Notes: generated by a model not told the origin, from the letters alone. Counted from the first letter of the stretch, positions 36,279-45,458 are shown. The stretch: 64,000 bases of DNA from Terriglobales bacterium (GCA_035764005.1 DASTZZ010000055.1:1-64000), one strand, 5' to 3'. Numbers and translations: made by a program.

Positions 36279-38218
36279 ACTTCGGTCGCCTTTCTCTGGC
36301 GTGTCTCGCGCCACTTGGGCCAGTACCAGCCGATGAGGGTGATGATTACGGGAATCGATGTGTACTCTACCGAGTTCGCGCTGAACACCGAACCGACGAA
36401 GAGGCCGGTGATGGCAATCGCAGCCCAGAACGGCCATGCGCTCGGCTCGGGCGAGTCCATTTTGGAATCGGGATCGCCGTCGAGTGAATCGGTGATCAGC
36501 ACCTCGCGAATGTCATCGCGCACTCCCGTCACGATCGGCTGATTGGGTTCGGCATCCCACAGCGCCTCGCGTCCGTTCACGGTCGGCAGCTCGGCGAAGT
36601 TGTAATGCGGAGGCGGAGACGGAACAGCCCATTCCAGTGACCCCGCCTTCCACGGATCTGGTCCCGCGATACGTCCATGCACGCGGCTCCAGAAAAAGTT
36701 GATGATGAACACCAGCACGCCGGCCCCCATGAGGAATGCGCCTACGGTCGCCAGCAGGTTCAGCCAGCCCCAGTTCATTTCGGGAAGATACGTGTACACG
36801 CGCCGCGTCATGCCGCGCAGCCCGAGGAAGTGCATGGTGAAGAACGTCATGTTGAAGCCGACGAAGAAAAGCCAGAAGTTCCAGTAGCCGAGCTTCTCGT
36901 TCATCATGCGTCCCATCATCTTGGGCAGCCAGAAATACAGAGCGCCGAACATGGGGAAGACCGCGCCGCCGATGAGCACATAGTGGAAATGCGCGACGAC
37001 AAAGAACGTATCGTGTACCTGCGTATCGACCGGCACCGACGCCAGCATCAACCCGGAGAGTCCCCCGATCATGAAGACGAAGAAGAATCCCGCGATCCAC
37101 CACATCGGGAATTTGAATTGCATCCGCCCTTCCCAGATAGTCGCAATCCAACAGAAGAACTGAACCGCAGTGGGAATGACGATCATCAGCGTCGCCGCCG
37201 TGAAGAAGCTCTCTCCCATTTGGGGAAGCCCGGTGGCGAACATGTGATGCACCCACACACCGAAGCCGATGAATCCGATGCTGATGGTCGAGACCACGAG
37301 CGCGAGATATCCGAAGATGTGCCGCCGCGTGAAGCACGTGACCAGCGTGGTCACAATCGCCGTTCCGGGAAGGAAGATGATGTAAACGTCAGGATGGCCG
37401 AAGAACCAGAACAGATGCTGGTATAGCAGAACGTCTCCGCCTTCAGCGGGATTGAAGAACTGTGTGCCCACCGTGCGATCCAGCAGCAGCATGCTGCTGG
37501 AAAGCATCACTGCCGGCATGGCGAAGATCACCATGAACGACAGCACCAGCTTTTCCCAAAGAATCATCGGCATGCGGTTGAGCGACATGCCTGGCGCGCG
37601 ATGCTTCAGGATCGTCGCGGCCAGGCACACCGCAGTCGCGAGCGCCGAGGTCTCGGTGAAGGTAATCATCTGCGCCCAGAAATCGACGCGCTTTCCGGGA
37701 GAGAAATCCGGACCAGATAGCGTGACGTAGGCGAACCATCCGCGATCGGCGCCTGTATTCAGCAGCAGTCCGACCCAGAAGAAAATGCAGCCGAACAGAT
37801 AGATGTAGTAGCTGAAGGCCGCCAGCCGCGGAAACGCAATGTTGCGCGTGCCCACGATGAGCGGAACAAGATAAATTCCAAATCCCTGGAACAGCAGCGG
37901 AACGGCGAAGAGAAAGATCATCGTGCTGCCGTGCATGGTGAAGAACTGGTTGTACTTGTCAGGCCCGAGGAAGCGATTCTCCGGACGCGCTAGTTGCAGG
38001 CGCATCAGCATCGCCAGTAGCCCGCCGAGCACGAAGAAGATGAACGCGGTGACGATGAATCGCGTGCCGATGCTGGTGTGATGGATTTTGGTGAACCATC
38101 CAAAGAAGCCGGTCGGCTCCTTCCACGCGCGCTGGAGACGTAGCTGCCGATCGGCGGTTGGCGGCGGGACTACCGGCGGCTCAGCAACGGCCATTTTCGG
38201 GTTGGATGAAGGCGTCAT
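36266..38218 (-). CDS. ctaD: Cytochrome c oxidase subunit I (heme-copper oxidase, caa3 type)
   Basis: The product has 650 residues. Twelve core helices carry the heme and CuB ligands: His96 ('TMHGSTM'), His275 in 'WFFGHPDVYI', His324-His325 ('WVHHMF') and the 'HDTFFVVAHFHYVL' heme ligands. The D-channel glutamate of A1-type enzymes ('HPEV') is Asp277 here. A C-terminal extension of about 90 residues contains two more helices, possibly replacing a separate subunit IV. It reduces O2 and pumps protons in the cytoplasmic membrane. Between ctaC and ctaE. Confidence 0.93.
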   Translation of the reverse strand: MTPSSNPKMAVAEPPVVPPPTADRQLRLQRAWKEPTGFFGWFTKIHHTSIGTRFIVTAFIFFVLGGLLAMLMRLQLARPENRFLGPDKYNQFFTMHGSTMIFLFAVPLLFQGFGIYLVPLIVGTRNIAFPRLAAFSYYIYLFGCIFFWVGLLLNTGADRGWFAYVTLSGPDFSPGKRVDFWAQMITFTETSALATAVCLAATILKHRAPGMSLNRMPMILWEKLVLSFMVIFAMPAVMLSSSMLLLDRTVGTQFFNPAEGGDVLLYQHLFWFFGHPDVYIIFLPGTAIVTTLVTCFTRRHIFGYLALVVSTISIGFIGFGVWVHHMFATGLPQMGESFFTAATLMIVIPTAVQFFCWIATIWEGRMQFKFPMWWIAGFFFVFMIGGLSGLMLASVPVDTQVHDTFFVVAHFHYVLIGGAVFPMFGALYFWLPKMMGRMMNEKLGYWNFWLFFVGFNMTFFTMHFLGLRGMTRRVYTYLPEMNWGWLNLLATVGAFLMGAGVLVFIINFFWSRVHGRIAGPDPWKAGSLEWAVPSPPPHYNFAELPTVNGREALWDAEPNQPIVTGVRDDIREVLITDSLDGDPDSKMDSPEPSAWPFWAAIAITGLFVGSVFSANSVEYTSIPVIITLIGWYWPKWRETRQRKATEVWSD

Positions 38219-38371
38219 AAGGTGCTATTCAGTCAGTCGCTCAGAGCAACGATTGCAGCGCCGCAGCAGCAACGGAACCGGCGCCGGTAGGCGCTGGGGC
38301 AGCCGCGCGTTTGCGGCTGCGTTTCTCCATGCTGTGTACGACTTTTCAAATCTTTCTTCTTCCGCTTTTCG

Positions 38372-38590
38372 GGTGGAAGCCCCCGACTTGAGTCGGGGGC
38401 GCACGGCGTAAGCCGTGCGTCTAACCAGCCAACCCACATTGCTTTAGCGCCGGCCCACGCACGCGCGCTTCGCGCGTGCGCCAGCGCTAAAGCGCATGTT
38501 TCGTTCGACTGCGATAAATCGCGAGGCTTACGGCCTCGCGACCCCCGACTCAAGTCGGGGGCTTCCACCCAAAAGCTTCCACCCAAAAAA
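38372..38590. repeat. GC-rich palindrome cluster, copy 2
   Basis: It holds CCCCCGACTT/AAGTCGGGGG-type palindromes at 38380-38399 and 38542-38561, GCACGGCGTAAGCCGTGC at 38401-38418, the GCTTTAGC...GCTAAAGC module with a CGCGCGCTTCGCGCG core at 38441-38493, and GCGAGGC/GCCTCGC at 38521-38539. The two outer palindromes and the GGTGGAAGC/GCTTCCACC words make the whole block symmetrical. It occupies most of the 387-bp gap between ctaC and ctaD. Confidence 0.85.
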
Positions 38591-38605
38591 GCTATCGTTC
38601 CTTCC

Positions 38606-39625
38606 CTACTGCAAACTTCTCAAGTACGTGACCAGCGCATCGAGATCGGCCGGTGCTAACGGATTCGCCGGCATCAACACGCCGGGCTTTATTCGCTGCG
38701 GATCCGTGATCCATCCCGCCAATGATCCCGGAGCGTTGCTGATCGCTGTCGCTGCCAGCAAGCGCCGGCTGCCGACGTGTGTCAAATCGGGACCAACTCT
38801 CGAGCCTGCATCTGTTCCGCGAATGGTATGGCACAGAACGCAGGAGTGAGTTAGAAACACATCGCGTCCATGCACCTCCTTCACATCCTGCGGTTGAACC
38901 GACGGCTTGCGCTGCTGGTTGAGCCATGCCTGAAACTCGTCCATGGTCTGGGCGACGATCTCGAATCCCATGTGCGCGTGCTGCTCGCCGCAGAACTCGG
39001 CGCATTGGCCGTGATAAATGCCGGGCTTGTCGATTTGGAAGGTGAACGCCGACTGATATCCGGGCAGCAGGTCGCGCTTGCCGTCGATGTTCGGAGCCCA
39101 AAAGCTGTGGATCACATCGCGGCTGGCGGTGAGTACCACAATGGGCTTGCCCACGGGAATGTGAATCTCGTTCGCGCTGAGAACGGTCAAATCCGCCTGC
39201 GGATTGGGATAGCGCAGCTCCCACCACCATTGGTGGCCGGTGACTTCAATCGTGATCGGATTCTTTGAGGTGAGGCCTTCGGTAGTCTTGCCGGTCACGA
39301 TGCTGAGCGCGAGCACGACGAAGAGCGTGACGACGGTGATTCCCAAAGCGATACTCACTCCCACTTTGGCCCGACGGTCTCCCGGCTCGTTGCTCTCCAT
39401 CACCGGAGCCATCTCTTCTTCATCGACATTCGACTTCGCCAGGCCTCCGGCGAAGAAGGCAATCACCAGCACGAAGACTACAAGGCAGATCCAGAAAATG
39501 AACCAGTAGAGCCACTCGATGTCGGACGCCTGCTTGCTGGCCGCGCTCCAGAGCATCGAGTGATTGCTCTGGCACCCTGCCAGAAGCAGGAGCGTGGCAT
39601 ACGCGGCTGCGCGGGGGAGCTTCAT
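38606..39625 (-). CDS. ctaC: Cytochrome c oxidase subunit II with fused cytochrome c domain
   Basis: The product has 339 residues. A signal with lipobox (LLAGC, Cys18) and two membrane helices (about 36-60 and 90-111) precede a CuA cupredoxin domain with ligands His173, Cys208, Glu210, Cys212, His216 and Met219 ('GQCAEFCGEQHAHM'). A C-terminal cytochrome c carries C262-x-x-C265-H266. The fusion defines a caa3-type oxidase that accepts electrons from soluble or membrane cytochromes c. ATGA overlap with the upstream cytochrome gene. Confidence 0.94.
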   Translation of the reverse strand: MKLPRAAAYATLLLLAGCQSNHSMLWSAASKQASDIEWLYWFIFWICLVVFVLVIAFFAGGLAKSNVDEEEMAPVMESNEPGDRRAKVGVSIALGITVVTLFVVLALSIVTGKTTEGLTSKNPITIEVTGHQWWWELRYPNPQADLTVLSANEIHIPVGKPIVVLTASRDVIHSFWAPNIDGKRDLLPGYQSAFTFQIDKPGIYHGQCAEFCGEQHAHMGFEIVAQTMDEFQAWLNQQRKPSVQPQDVKEVHGRDVFLTHSCVLCHTIRGTDAGSRVGPDLTHVGSRRLLAATAISNAPGSLAGWITDPQRIKPGVLMPANPLAPADLDALVTYLRSLQ

Positions 39626-40176
39626 TGATGCGTGGGAGCTCCTGTAATGCCGGTCGGAGTCTCGCGCGGCGTGTTCGCTTCAGGCTTCTTGCCGGACATG
39701 TGATCGCTGCGGCCAGGCGCGACATCTTTGGCCAACTGCCCGCTGAGCGAGCGCACGTAAGCAACGATCTCCCATCCCTGGTCTTCGGGAATGCGCCCGC
39801 GCCACGCGGGCATGCCGTTCGGACGGCCTTCCATGATGCTTGCGAAGATGTTCGCGGGCTCGCCGCCGTAGATCCACTGGTTGTCCATGAGCGGCGGACC
39901 GATGCCGCCGCCGCCATTCGAGTGGCAGCCGACGCAATTGAATTCGCTAAAGAGCCGCTTGCCTTCCGAAACTGCATAGGCGCTCTCTTCGTACGAATTC
40001 GGGACAGGCGGCGCAGCGATCTGCTGTCCGCCGGGATGGAGGTCGCTGACCTGGATCGTGTTCACCACACCCGCAGAGGGAGGGGCTTCGCGGAAGCGGC
40101 GGTCTTCACGCTGACATGCGATGAGCAGCAGCAACGCTGCGCCGACGAGGAAAAATGCGAGGCGTTCGAGGCGCAT
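39622..40176 (-). CDS. Cytochrome c lipoprotein (likely acceptor of the PQQ dehydrogenase)
   Basis: The product has 184 residues. A signal with lipobox ending at Cys21 (LLIAC) and a ~50-residue linker precede a cytochrome c domain with C81-x-x-C84-H85 and a Met ligand in 'GMPAWRG'. The tail is charged. Its position between the PQQ-dehydrogenase accessory gene (1-bp TGATG overlap) and ctaC (ATGA overlap) suggests it carries electrons from the alcohol dehydrogenase to caa3 oxidase, a role analogous to XoxG. Confidence 0.85.
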   Translation of the reverse strand: MRLERLAFFLVGAALLLLIACQREDRRFREAPPSAGVVNTIQVSDLHPGGQQIAAPPVPNSYEESAYAVSEGKRLFSEFNCVGCHSNGGGGIGPPLMDNQWIYGGEPANIFASIMEGRPNGMPAWRGRIPEDQGWEIVAYVRSLSGQLAKDVAPGRSDHMSGKKPEANTPRETPTGITGAPTHQ

Positions 40177-40991
40177 CAGTTCCCCCTCGCTGCTGCCGGC
40201 TGATCTTCGATCAGCGGCACGCCGTATTTGCGCAGAATGCTTTCGACTTCGCGCTGATGCCGATCGAGGAAGTGCTGGAGCTTATCTCTGAGCTGCGTAT
40301 TGCCTTTCCGCACGCCCATCGAGATCGCGAACGTGAACGGCAGTCCCGGAGGATCGACTTCGGGCTGCACCGGCGTGAGCGTGAGCTTGCCTGCGTATGG
40401 CTTCGCAAAATACCCCGCGAGCGGTCCCCAGACCACGGCCGTATCTACCTTTCTGTTTGCGACCGCGCGGATGATCGAGGGCGCGTCAGCGCCGGTGGTC
40501 TCGAATCCAACAATGTTCGCCTGCATTCCTCGGCGCGCCAGCGCATGCGCCGGGGGAGCGTAGTCGTCGTCGAGCACCTGCACGCCGACTTTCATGCTGT
40601 GCAGCTCAGGATCGTTGAAGCTCGTGGGCTGGACGCGCGCGCTGCGCCGTGACACAAAGACGTAGGTCGAGCGGTAATACGGGCGCGTAGTCAGCATCTG
40701 CGCGTAGTTCGCCGGGATGCCGACGACCATGTCGCATCTGCCGCTGCTTAGATATTCGCGGACGAAGCCGCGTCCCATGCGCTGCCATTGATAGCTCAGG
40801 CTCGCGTGCATGTCACGGGCGACGAGCTCGGCAAGGCGGTTCTCGAACCCTTGCTGCTGGCGGTTCGAGAAAGGCATGTTAGCCGGGTCGGCGCAGACGC
40901 GAAGTTGTGGTTGTGCGAGAACGGGAATCGCAAAGATTAGCATTGCAACAGCAGTGGCGACCCAGCGAAGCGGCGACACGCTCCTACTCAC
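40176..40991 (-). CDS. MoxJ/XoxJ-like periplasmic binding protein
   Basis: The product has about 271 residues. A short signal peptide (about 1-27, '...IFAIPVLAQPQ') precedes a type 2 periplasmic binding fold: 'LRVCADPANMPFSNRQQQGFENRLAELVARDM' is the hallmark of PQQ-dehydrogenase-associated SBP proteins (MoxJ/XoxJ), thought to activate the enzyme. The frame continues upstream through the palindromic element at 41017-41200, which I exclude. GTG 40991 is taken as start; GTG 40979 is possible. Confidence 0.82.
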   Translation of the reverse strand: MSRSVSPLRWVATAVAMLIFAIPVLAQPQLRVCADPANMPFSNRQQQGFENRLAELVARDMHASLSYQWQRMGRGFVREYLSSGRCDMVVGIPANYAQMLTTRPYYRSTYVFVSRRSARVQPTSFNDPELHSMKVGVQVLDDDYAPPAHALARRGMQANIVGFETTGADAPSIIRAVANRKVDTAVVWGPLAGYFAKPYAGKLTLTPVQPEVDPPGLPFTFAISMGVRKGNTQLRDKLQHFLDRHQREVESILRKYGVPLIEDQPAAARGN

Positions 40992-41016
40992 TCGAGGAAC
41001 ACGACCCCGTATACGT

Positions 41017-41200
41017 CTGTCATCCTGAAGCGCTTCTTTTGCGCGAAGGACCTCCCGCGATGTGTCGGACTTAATTACCGCCGCTATGGCTCCTCCACGA
41101 GAAAGCCCAGCAGCATGGGCCGAAAAGCCTCGACAGGGCATGTAAGCCCGACGCATTCCGGGAGATCCTTCGCGCAACAGAAGCGCTTCAGGATGACAGG
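41017..41200. repeat. 184-bp MITE-like palindromic element, copy 2
   Basis: Same family as 35389-35573: ends CTGTCATCCTGAAGCGC and its complement, inner GCGCGAAGGA/TCCTTCGCGC arms, and a GCCGCC...GGCTCCTCCAC core. It separates the PQQ dehydrogenase gene from its accessory gene. Confidence 0.85.
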
Positions 41201-41250
41201 TTTTAAAGACTGTAGAAGAAGCCGCCGGTAGCGGCGAGTACGAGAACTTC

Positions 41251-43131
41251 TTACGGAAGAGAGAACACATACAACATTCCCCCTTTCGTGCTGTAGTGCG
41301 GTAGGTCGCGGGTTGCGTTGCCGAATCCGAGAGCGATGGTTGGATCGCGGGTATCTAGCCCGCCGGCTACGACTGCTCCCGCCCAGCCGCCTACGCCGGA
41401 TAGCACGGCGATGTACTGCTTGCCGTCAGGGCCTTTGTACGAGACGGGCTGGCCGATAATTCCCGATCCGGCTTTGAACTTCCACAAGTTCTGGCCGCTG
41501 TGCGCGTCGACTGCGTTGAACCATCCATCCATCGTGCCGTAGAAAACCACGTCACCGGCAGTTGCCACTGCGCCGCTCCAAACTGGGAATCGGTCGGGGA
41601 TCTTCCACACAGCTTTGCCCTGGATCGGATCCCACGCAGTAAACTCGCCGCCGTTTCCGCCGGGTCCGGGATACATGCGCACGTTCGCGCCGACGTATGG
41701 AGTTCCGGCGATGTAGTTCGCGCTTACGTCCTCTTCGTCCTGGCAGAGATTGTTATGCGGAATGTAGATCAGGCCGGTGCGCGGAGAGAATGCTGAAGGC
41801 GTCCAGTCTTTCGCGCCTGGCGATGCCGGACAGATGTCGCGCACCACCGTTCCCGTTATGGGCTTCTTCTCATCGACATACTGCAGCAGTCCGGTTTTGA
41901 GATCGACGCCGGTGCTGGTATTTACATATGCAAACGGATTCGCCGAAAGCACCTCGCCGTTCGTGCGGTCGATTACATACACGTGCCCGTTGCGGTCGGG
42001 GTGAACGAGAACCTTACGGTTCTGACCGTTGATGGGGAGATCGAGCAGGATGTTCTCGTTGACGCCGTCGTAGTCAAAGTGATCGTGTGGACTTAGCTGA
42101 TAGAACCAGACTGCTTCTCCGGTATCGGCATCGCGGGCAAAAATGCCTGAGGTCCACTTGTTGTCGCCGGGGCGCTCTGAGGCATTCCACGGACCGGGAT
42201 TCGCGGTGCCGTAGAAGATGAGGTTCGTTTCGGGATCGTAGGAGATCCATCCCCACACGGTGCCGCCGCCGATTTTCCATGCGTCCGGCGGCCAACTTTT
42301 TTCGCCGAGATCCTGCCCGCGATCTTGCGCGTAAAACGGCTTGAACTTTGCTCCGATCAGAACATCTTTGTCAGGCCCGGTGCTGTAGGCTCGCCAGACG
42401 ATCTTGCCGCTGTTCTCGTCGAGCGCGGTGAGCCAGCCGCGCACGCCGAATTCGCCGCCGCTGTTGCCGACCAGGACTTTGCCTTTTACGACGAGCGGCG
42501 CCATGGTGATCGACTCACCTTTATTTATGTCGCCGAGGCGGACCTTCCAGAGCTCACGTCCCGTGTTCGCATCGACGGCGGCTGTTTGCACGTCGAGCGT
42601 GTTGAGGAAGATCTTGCCGTTGTCGTAGACGACGCCGCGATTCACGACGTCGCAGCAGGCAACGCCTTTCGATGAGGGCGTGGGCTGTGGCTGGTACTCC
42701 CACTTCACCGGAGCGCCGGGCTTGGTGAGATCGAGCGCGAAGAGCACGTTCGGCCACGGTGTGATCACGTACATCGTGTTGTTCACGATGATGGGAGCGG
42801 CTTCGTGTCCGCGCTCCTGCCCGGTGGAGAAGGTGAAGGCGACCTTTAAGTTCTTGACGTTTGAGGTGTTGATCTGGTCAAGGGCGCTGTAGCGGGTACT
42901 GGCGAAGTCTTTTGCGGGACGAGTCCATTGGCCGTCGTCGGGCTCGAGCTTGCCTTTGTAGGCCTGGGCAGAGTAGTTCGGCTCCTGTTGTGGGTTCTTT
43001 CCTGACGAGGTGTGGCTGCTTGAGCCGCTGCATGCGCACAGAGATGCCGAGACGACTACGCACGTCACCACGCAGGACAGTTTCAAAATGGAACTAGGTC
43101 TGCCTGATTCTGTCGGTTTAAATGGGCGCAA
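41251..43131 (-). CDS. PQQ-dependent alcohol dehydrogenase, lanthanide (XoxF-like) type
   Basis: The product has 626 residues. A signal peptide with a LCAC lipobox-like end precedes an eight-bladed PQQ propeller. The vicinal disulfide is Cys159-Cys160. Probable metal ligands are Glu206 ('GESITMAP') and Asn311 ('GTANPGPWN'). The catalytic Asp353 is followed two residues later by Asp355 ('HFDYDGVNE'), the DYD pattern that marks lanthanide-dependent enzymes, where calcium types have Ala. It should oxidise methanol, ethanol or similar alcohols in the periplasm. The start is TTG 43131 with AGAGG eight bases upstream. First gene of the respiratory cluster. Confidence 0.9.
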   Translation of the reverse strand: MRPFKPTESGRPSSILKLSCVVTCVVVSASLCACSGSSSHTSSGKNPQQEPNYSAQAYKGKLEPDDGQWTRPAKDFASTRYSALDQINTSNVKNLKVAFTFSTGQERGHEAAPIIVNNTMYVITPWPNVLFALDLTKPGAPVKWEYQPQPTPSSKGVACCDVVNRGVVYDNGKIFLNTLDVQTAAVDANTGRELWKVRLGDINKGESITMAPLVVKGKVLVGNSGGEFGVRGWLTALDENSGKIVWRAYSTGPDKDVLIGAKFKPFYAQDRGQDLGEKSWPPDAWKIGGGTVWGWISYDPETNLIFYGTANPGPWNASERPGDNKWTSGIFARDADTGEAVWFYQLSPHDHFDYDGVNENILLDLPINGQNRKVLVHPDRNGHVYVIDRTNGEVLSANPFAYVNTSTGVDLKTGLLQYVDEKKPITGTVVRDICPASPGAKDWTPSAFSPRTGLIYIPHNNLCQDEEDVSANYIAGTPYVGANVRMYPGPGGNGGEFTAWDPIQGKAVWKIPDRFPVWSGAVATAGDVVFYGTMDGWFNAVDAHSGQNLWKFKAGSGIIGQPVSYKGPDGKQYIAVLSGVGGWAGAVVAGGLDTRDPTIALGFGNATRDLPHYSTKGGMLYVFSLP

Positions 43132-43337
43132 CCAAACACCTCTAGGGGAGGAAGCGTTGGACTACCGACGACCCGAGCAGAGATGCTTAAAGGCAAAAGG
43201 TCTGTTGCTTTCGGGACCCGCGCCGATTTGCGACAGGAGAATCACAGCAAGGTAAGAAGATGATCGTAAGCTGCTCTGCAATCAGTCAGTTACGAGTGCC
43301 TACGCAAAATGTGTTGCTACAGCAATAAACGTCGAAG

Positions 43338-43823
43338 TTACATCTTGTAGCGGCCGAAATCTTCGTCGTTCATGTTCTCCAGCATCTTTCGGAGTTCCTC
43401 ATTTGACACTTTGTCGGAAACCGTTGCGGCGAGCTTGGAGGACTTGAGCACTTCGTCCTCGACGAAGATTGGGCAATCGAGACGCATGGCGACGGCTAGT
43501 GCGTCCGATGGACGGGAATCGACGCTGATGAGACTTCCGTCGCGTTCCATCCAGATCACGGCGAAGAACGTATCGTCGCGCAGTTCGGTGACGACGACTT
43601 TGTGAACCTTGGTTTCGAGGCCGGTGAGGACGTTCTTGATCAAGTCGTGAGTCATCGGGCGGGGAGTCGCGACCTTTTCGATCTCCAGCGCAATGGCGTT
43701 CGCTTCGTAGATCCCGACCCAGATTGGGAGGACAGCGTCGCTGGCAGGGTCCTTGAGTACGACGATGGGCATGTTGGTGACGGGGTCCATCATCAATCCG
43801 CGAATTTTCATTTCAACTTCCAC
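43338..43823 (-). CDS. Bifunctional nuclease family protein (DUF151)
   Basis: The product has 161 residues. 'MKIRGLMMDPVTNMPIVVLKD', 'LPIWVGIYEANAIALEIE', 'PMTHDLIKNVLTGL' and 'SVDSRPSDALAVAMRL' are the conserved blocks of DUF151 (BFN domain). Plant and bacterial members have been reported to cleave RNA and DNA. GGAGG six bases before GTG 43823 supports this start over ATG 43811. Confidence 0.88.
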   Translation of the reverse strand: MEVEMKIRGLMMDPVTNMPIVVLKDPASDAVLPIWVGIYEANAIALEIEKVATPRPMTHDLIKNVLTGLETKVHKVVVTELRDDTFFAVIWMERDGSLISVDSRPSDALAVAMRLDCPIFVEDEVLKSSKLAATVSDKVSNEELRKMLENMNDEDFGRYKM

Positions 43824-43841
43824 CGCTCACCTCCGGGTATC

Positions 43842-44124
43842 ATTTCGTGATTTCGCGATTGCGTGATTTCGTGATTTGAAAATCGCGAAATCACTCACGA
43901 AATTGCTAACCCACGCGCTCATGCCAGCGCTAAAGCGCTTCATGCATCGTGCTCATAAGATTCGCACGGCTTTACATGCCGTGCTCACCCCTGGCTAAAG
44001 CCAGGGGCTTCCACCCAAACCTTGCTTCCCTGGCTATCGCCAGGGTCGCACGTGAAGTTTAGACCTCCACAGGAATTCTCCGACCTCGTGATTTTCAATC
44101 GCGAAATCACGAAATCGCGAAATT
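43842..44124. repeat. CGTGATTTCGCGA inverted arrays framing palindromes
   Basis: 43842-43903 is itself an imperfect palindrome of ATTTCGTG/ATTTCGCG units, and 44087-44124 repeats the same words just behind miaB. Between them lies a GC-rich palindrome cluster (copy 3): AGCGCTAAAGCGCT at 43926-43939, a GCACGGC palindrome at 43964-43984, CCCCTGGCTAAAGCCAGGGG at 43988-44007 and CCCTGGC/GCCAGGG at 44028-44045. The 306-bp gap between the DUF151 gene and miaB is almost filled by structure. Confidence 0.82.
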
Positions 44125-44129
44125 CTTCC

Positions 44130-45458
44130 TCAGTTCACCACCATCTCCCCCACGAGACTGTTGGGAAAGCTTTTTGTTACGCGCACGCGCGCGTAGCTTC
44201 CCGTGGAAGGCAGAATCGGTGAAGTCGTCGTGAAGTTCACTGTCTTGTTCTGAGAACTGCGTCCGATGATCTGCCCGCGCGCTTCGTTCCGTCCTTCAAC
44301 CATTACTTCCAATGTCTCGCCTACGTGCTTCTCGTAATTGCCTCTCTGAATTTCACGCTGGCGCTCCTGAAGGATGGTCAAGCGCTTCGACTTCTCCTCA
44401 TCAGGGATGCTGTCTGACATACGAATGGCCGGAGTGTTTGGACGCGGCGAGTATTTGAACGAGAAGACGCCGTCGTATCCCACCTCGCCGAGAAGCGTGA
44501 TTGTCTCTTCGAATTCCTGTTCAGTCTCGCCGGGAAAGCCGACGATGATGTCTGTGGTCAGGCTGATGTACCGCTTCGCGGACTTAAGCCAGGAGATTCG
44601 CTCCAGGTAATCCTCGCGCGTGTACTCGCGGAGCATGGCTTTCAGCACGCGGCTCGATCCGCTTTGCACGGGAAGATGCACGTGGTCGCAGAGCTGCGGA
44701 ACAGACTCGATCGCATCGACGATGTCGGGCGTGAAGTCGCGTGGATGCGAAGTGGTGAAGCGCACGCGACGAATTCCCGGAACCTCCGCGACTGCGGCAA
44801 GTAATTCCGCAAATGTCTTCTTACCAGTAGGATCGCGGTAAGAGTTCACATTTTGGCCGAGGAGTTGAATCTCGGAATATCCAGAATGAGCGAGTCTTCT
44901 CGCCTCTTCTAGCACAGACTCGGACGTCCTGCTGCGTTCTTTGCCGCGCGTGTACGGAACTACGCAGTAGGCGCAGAACTTGTCACAGCCTTCGATGATC
45001 GTGATGTACCCGCGATAGGGATTCGTACGAACTGTGAACGGCGTATCGAACGTTTGATCCGTCTGGCGATCATCGAGGCCGGTAACGCGCTTCTCCCCTG
45101 CCTCGATTTGCACCAGCATCTGTGCGAGATTGCGGTACGAGGCTGAGCCAGCCACCAACGACACGTGAGGAGCGCGTTCGAAGATCTTCTCGCCTTCCTG
45201 CTGCGCGACGCATCCCAGTACGCCGAACTTCTTCCCTTGCGCCTGCAGGCGCTTGTAGTCGGCAAGGCGGTGGAAGACCTTCTGCTCGGCTTTGTCGCGA
45301 ATCGAGCAGGTGTTGTAGAGGACCAGGTCGGCGGACTCGACGGTGTCCACCTGCGCGTACCCCTGCTGCACCAGCGTGCCGATCACCTTCTCGGAGTCGT
45401 GCACGTTCATCTGGCAGCCAAAGGTCTCCAGGTAAAACGTTTTCTGCGCGGTGGACAT
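44130..45458 (-). CDS. miaB: tRNA-2-methylthio-N6-dimethylallyladenosine synthase MiaB
   Basis: The product has 442 residues, the usual length. The N-terminal UPF0004 domain has cluster ligands Cys15, Cys51 and Cys83. The radical SAM site is C158-x3-C162-x2-C165 ('CDKFCAYC'), followed by 'VPYTRGKERSR'. A C-terminal TRAM domain binds tRNA. It adds the methylthio group to i6A37 of tRNAs reading UNN codons. It is a MiaB rather than MtaB/RimO type judging from 'TFGCQMNVHDSEKV'. Confidence 0.95.
   Translation of the reverse strand: MSTAQKTFYLETFGCQMNVHDSEKVIGTLVQQGYAQVDTVESADLVLYNTCSIRDKAEQKVFHRLADYKRLQAQGKKFGVLGCVAQQEGEKIFERAPHVSLVAGSASYRNLAQMLVQIEAGEKRVTGLDDRQTDQTFDTPFTVRTNPYRGYITIIEGCDKFCAYCVVPYTRGKERSRTSESVLEEARRLAHSGYSEIQLLGQNVNSYRDPTGKKTFAELLAAVAEVPGIRRVRFTTSHPRDFTPDIVDAIESVPQLCDHVHLPVQSGSSRVLKAMLREYTREDYLERISWLKSAKRYISLTTDIIVGFPGETEQEFEETITLLGEVGYDGVFSFKYSPRPNTPAIRMSDSIPDEEKSKRLTILQERQREIQRGNYEKHVGETLEVMVEGRNEARGQIIGRSSQNKTVNFTTTSPILPSTGSYARVRVTKSFPNSLVGEMVVN

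Noticed and set aside
36513-37337. Long antisense frame inside ctaD
   Set aside because: It is a shadow of the highly conserved subunit I coding frame, His/Arg-rich and without a start signal.
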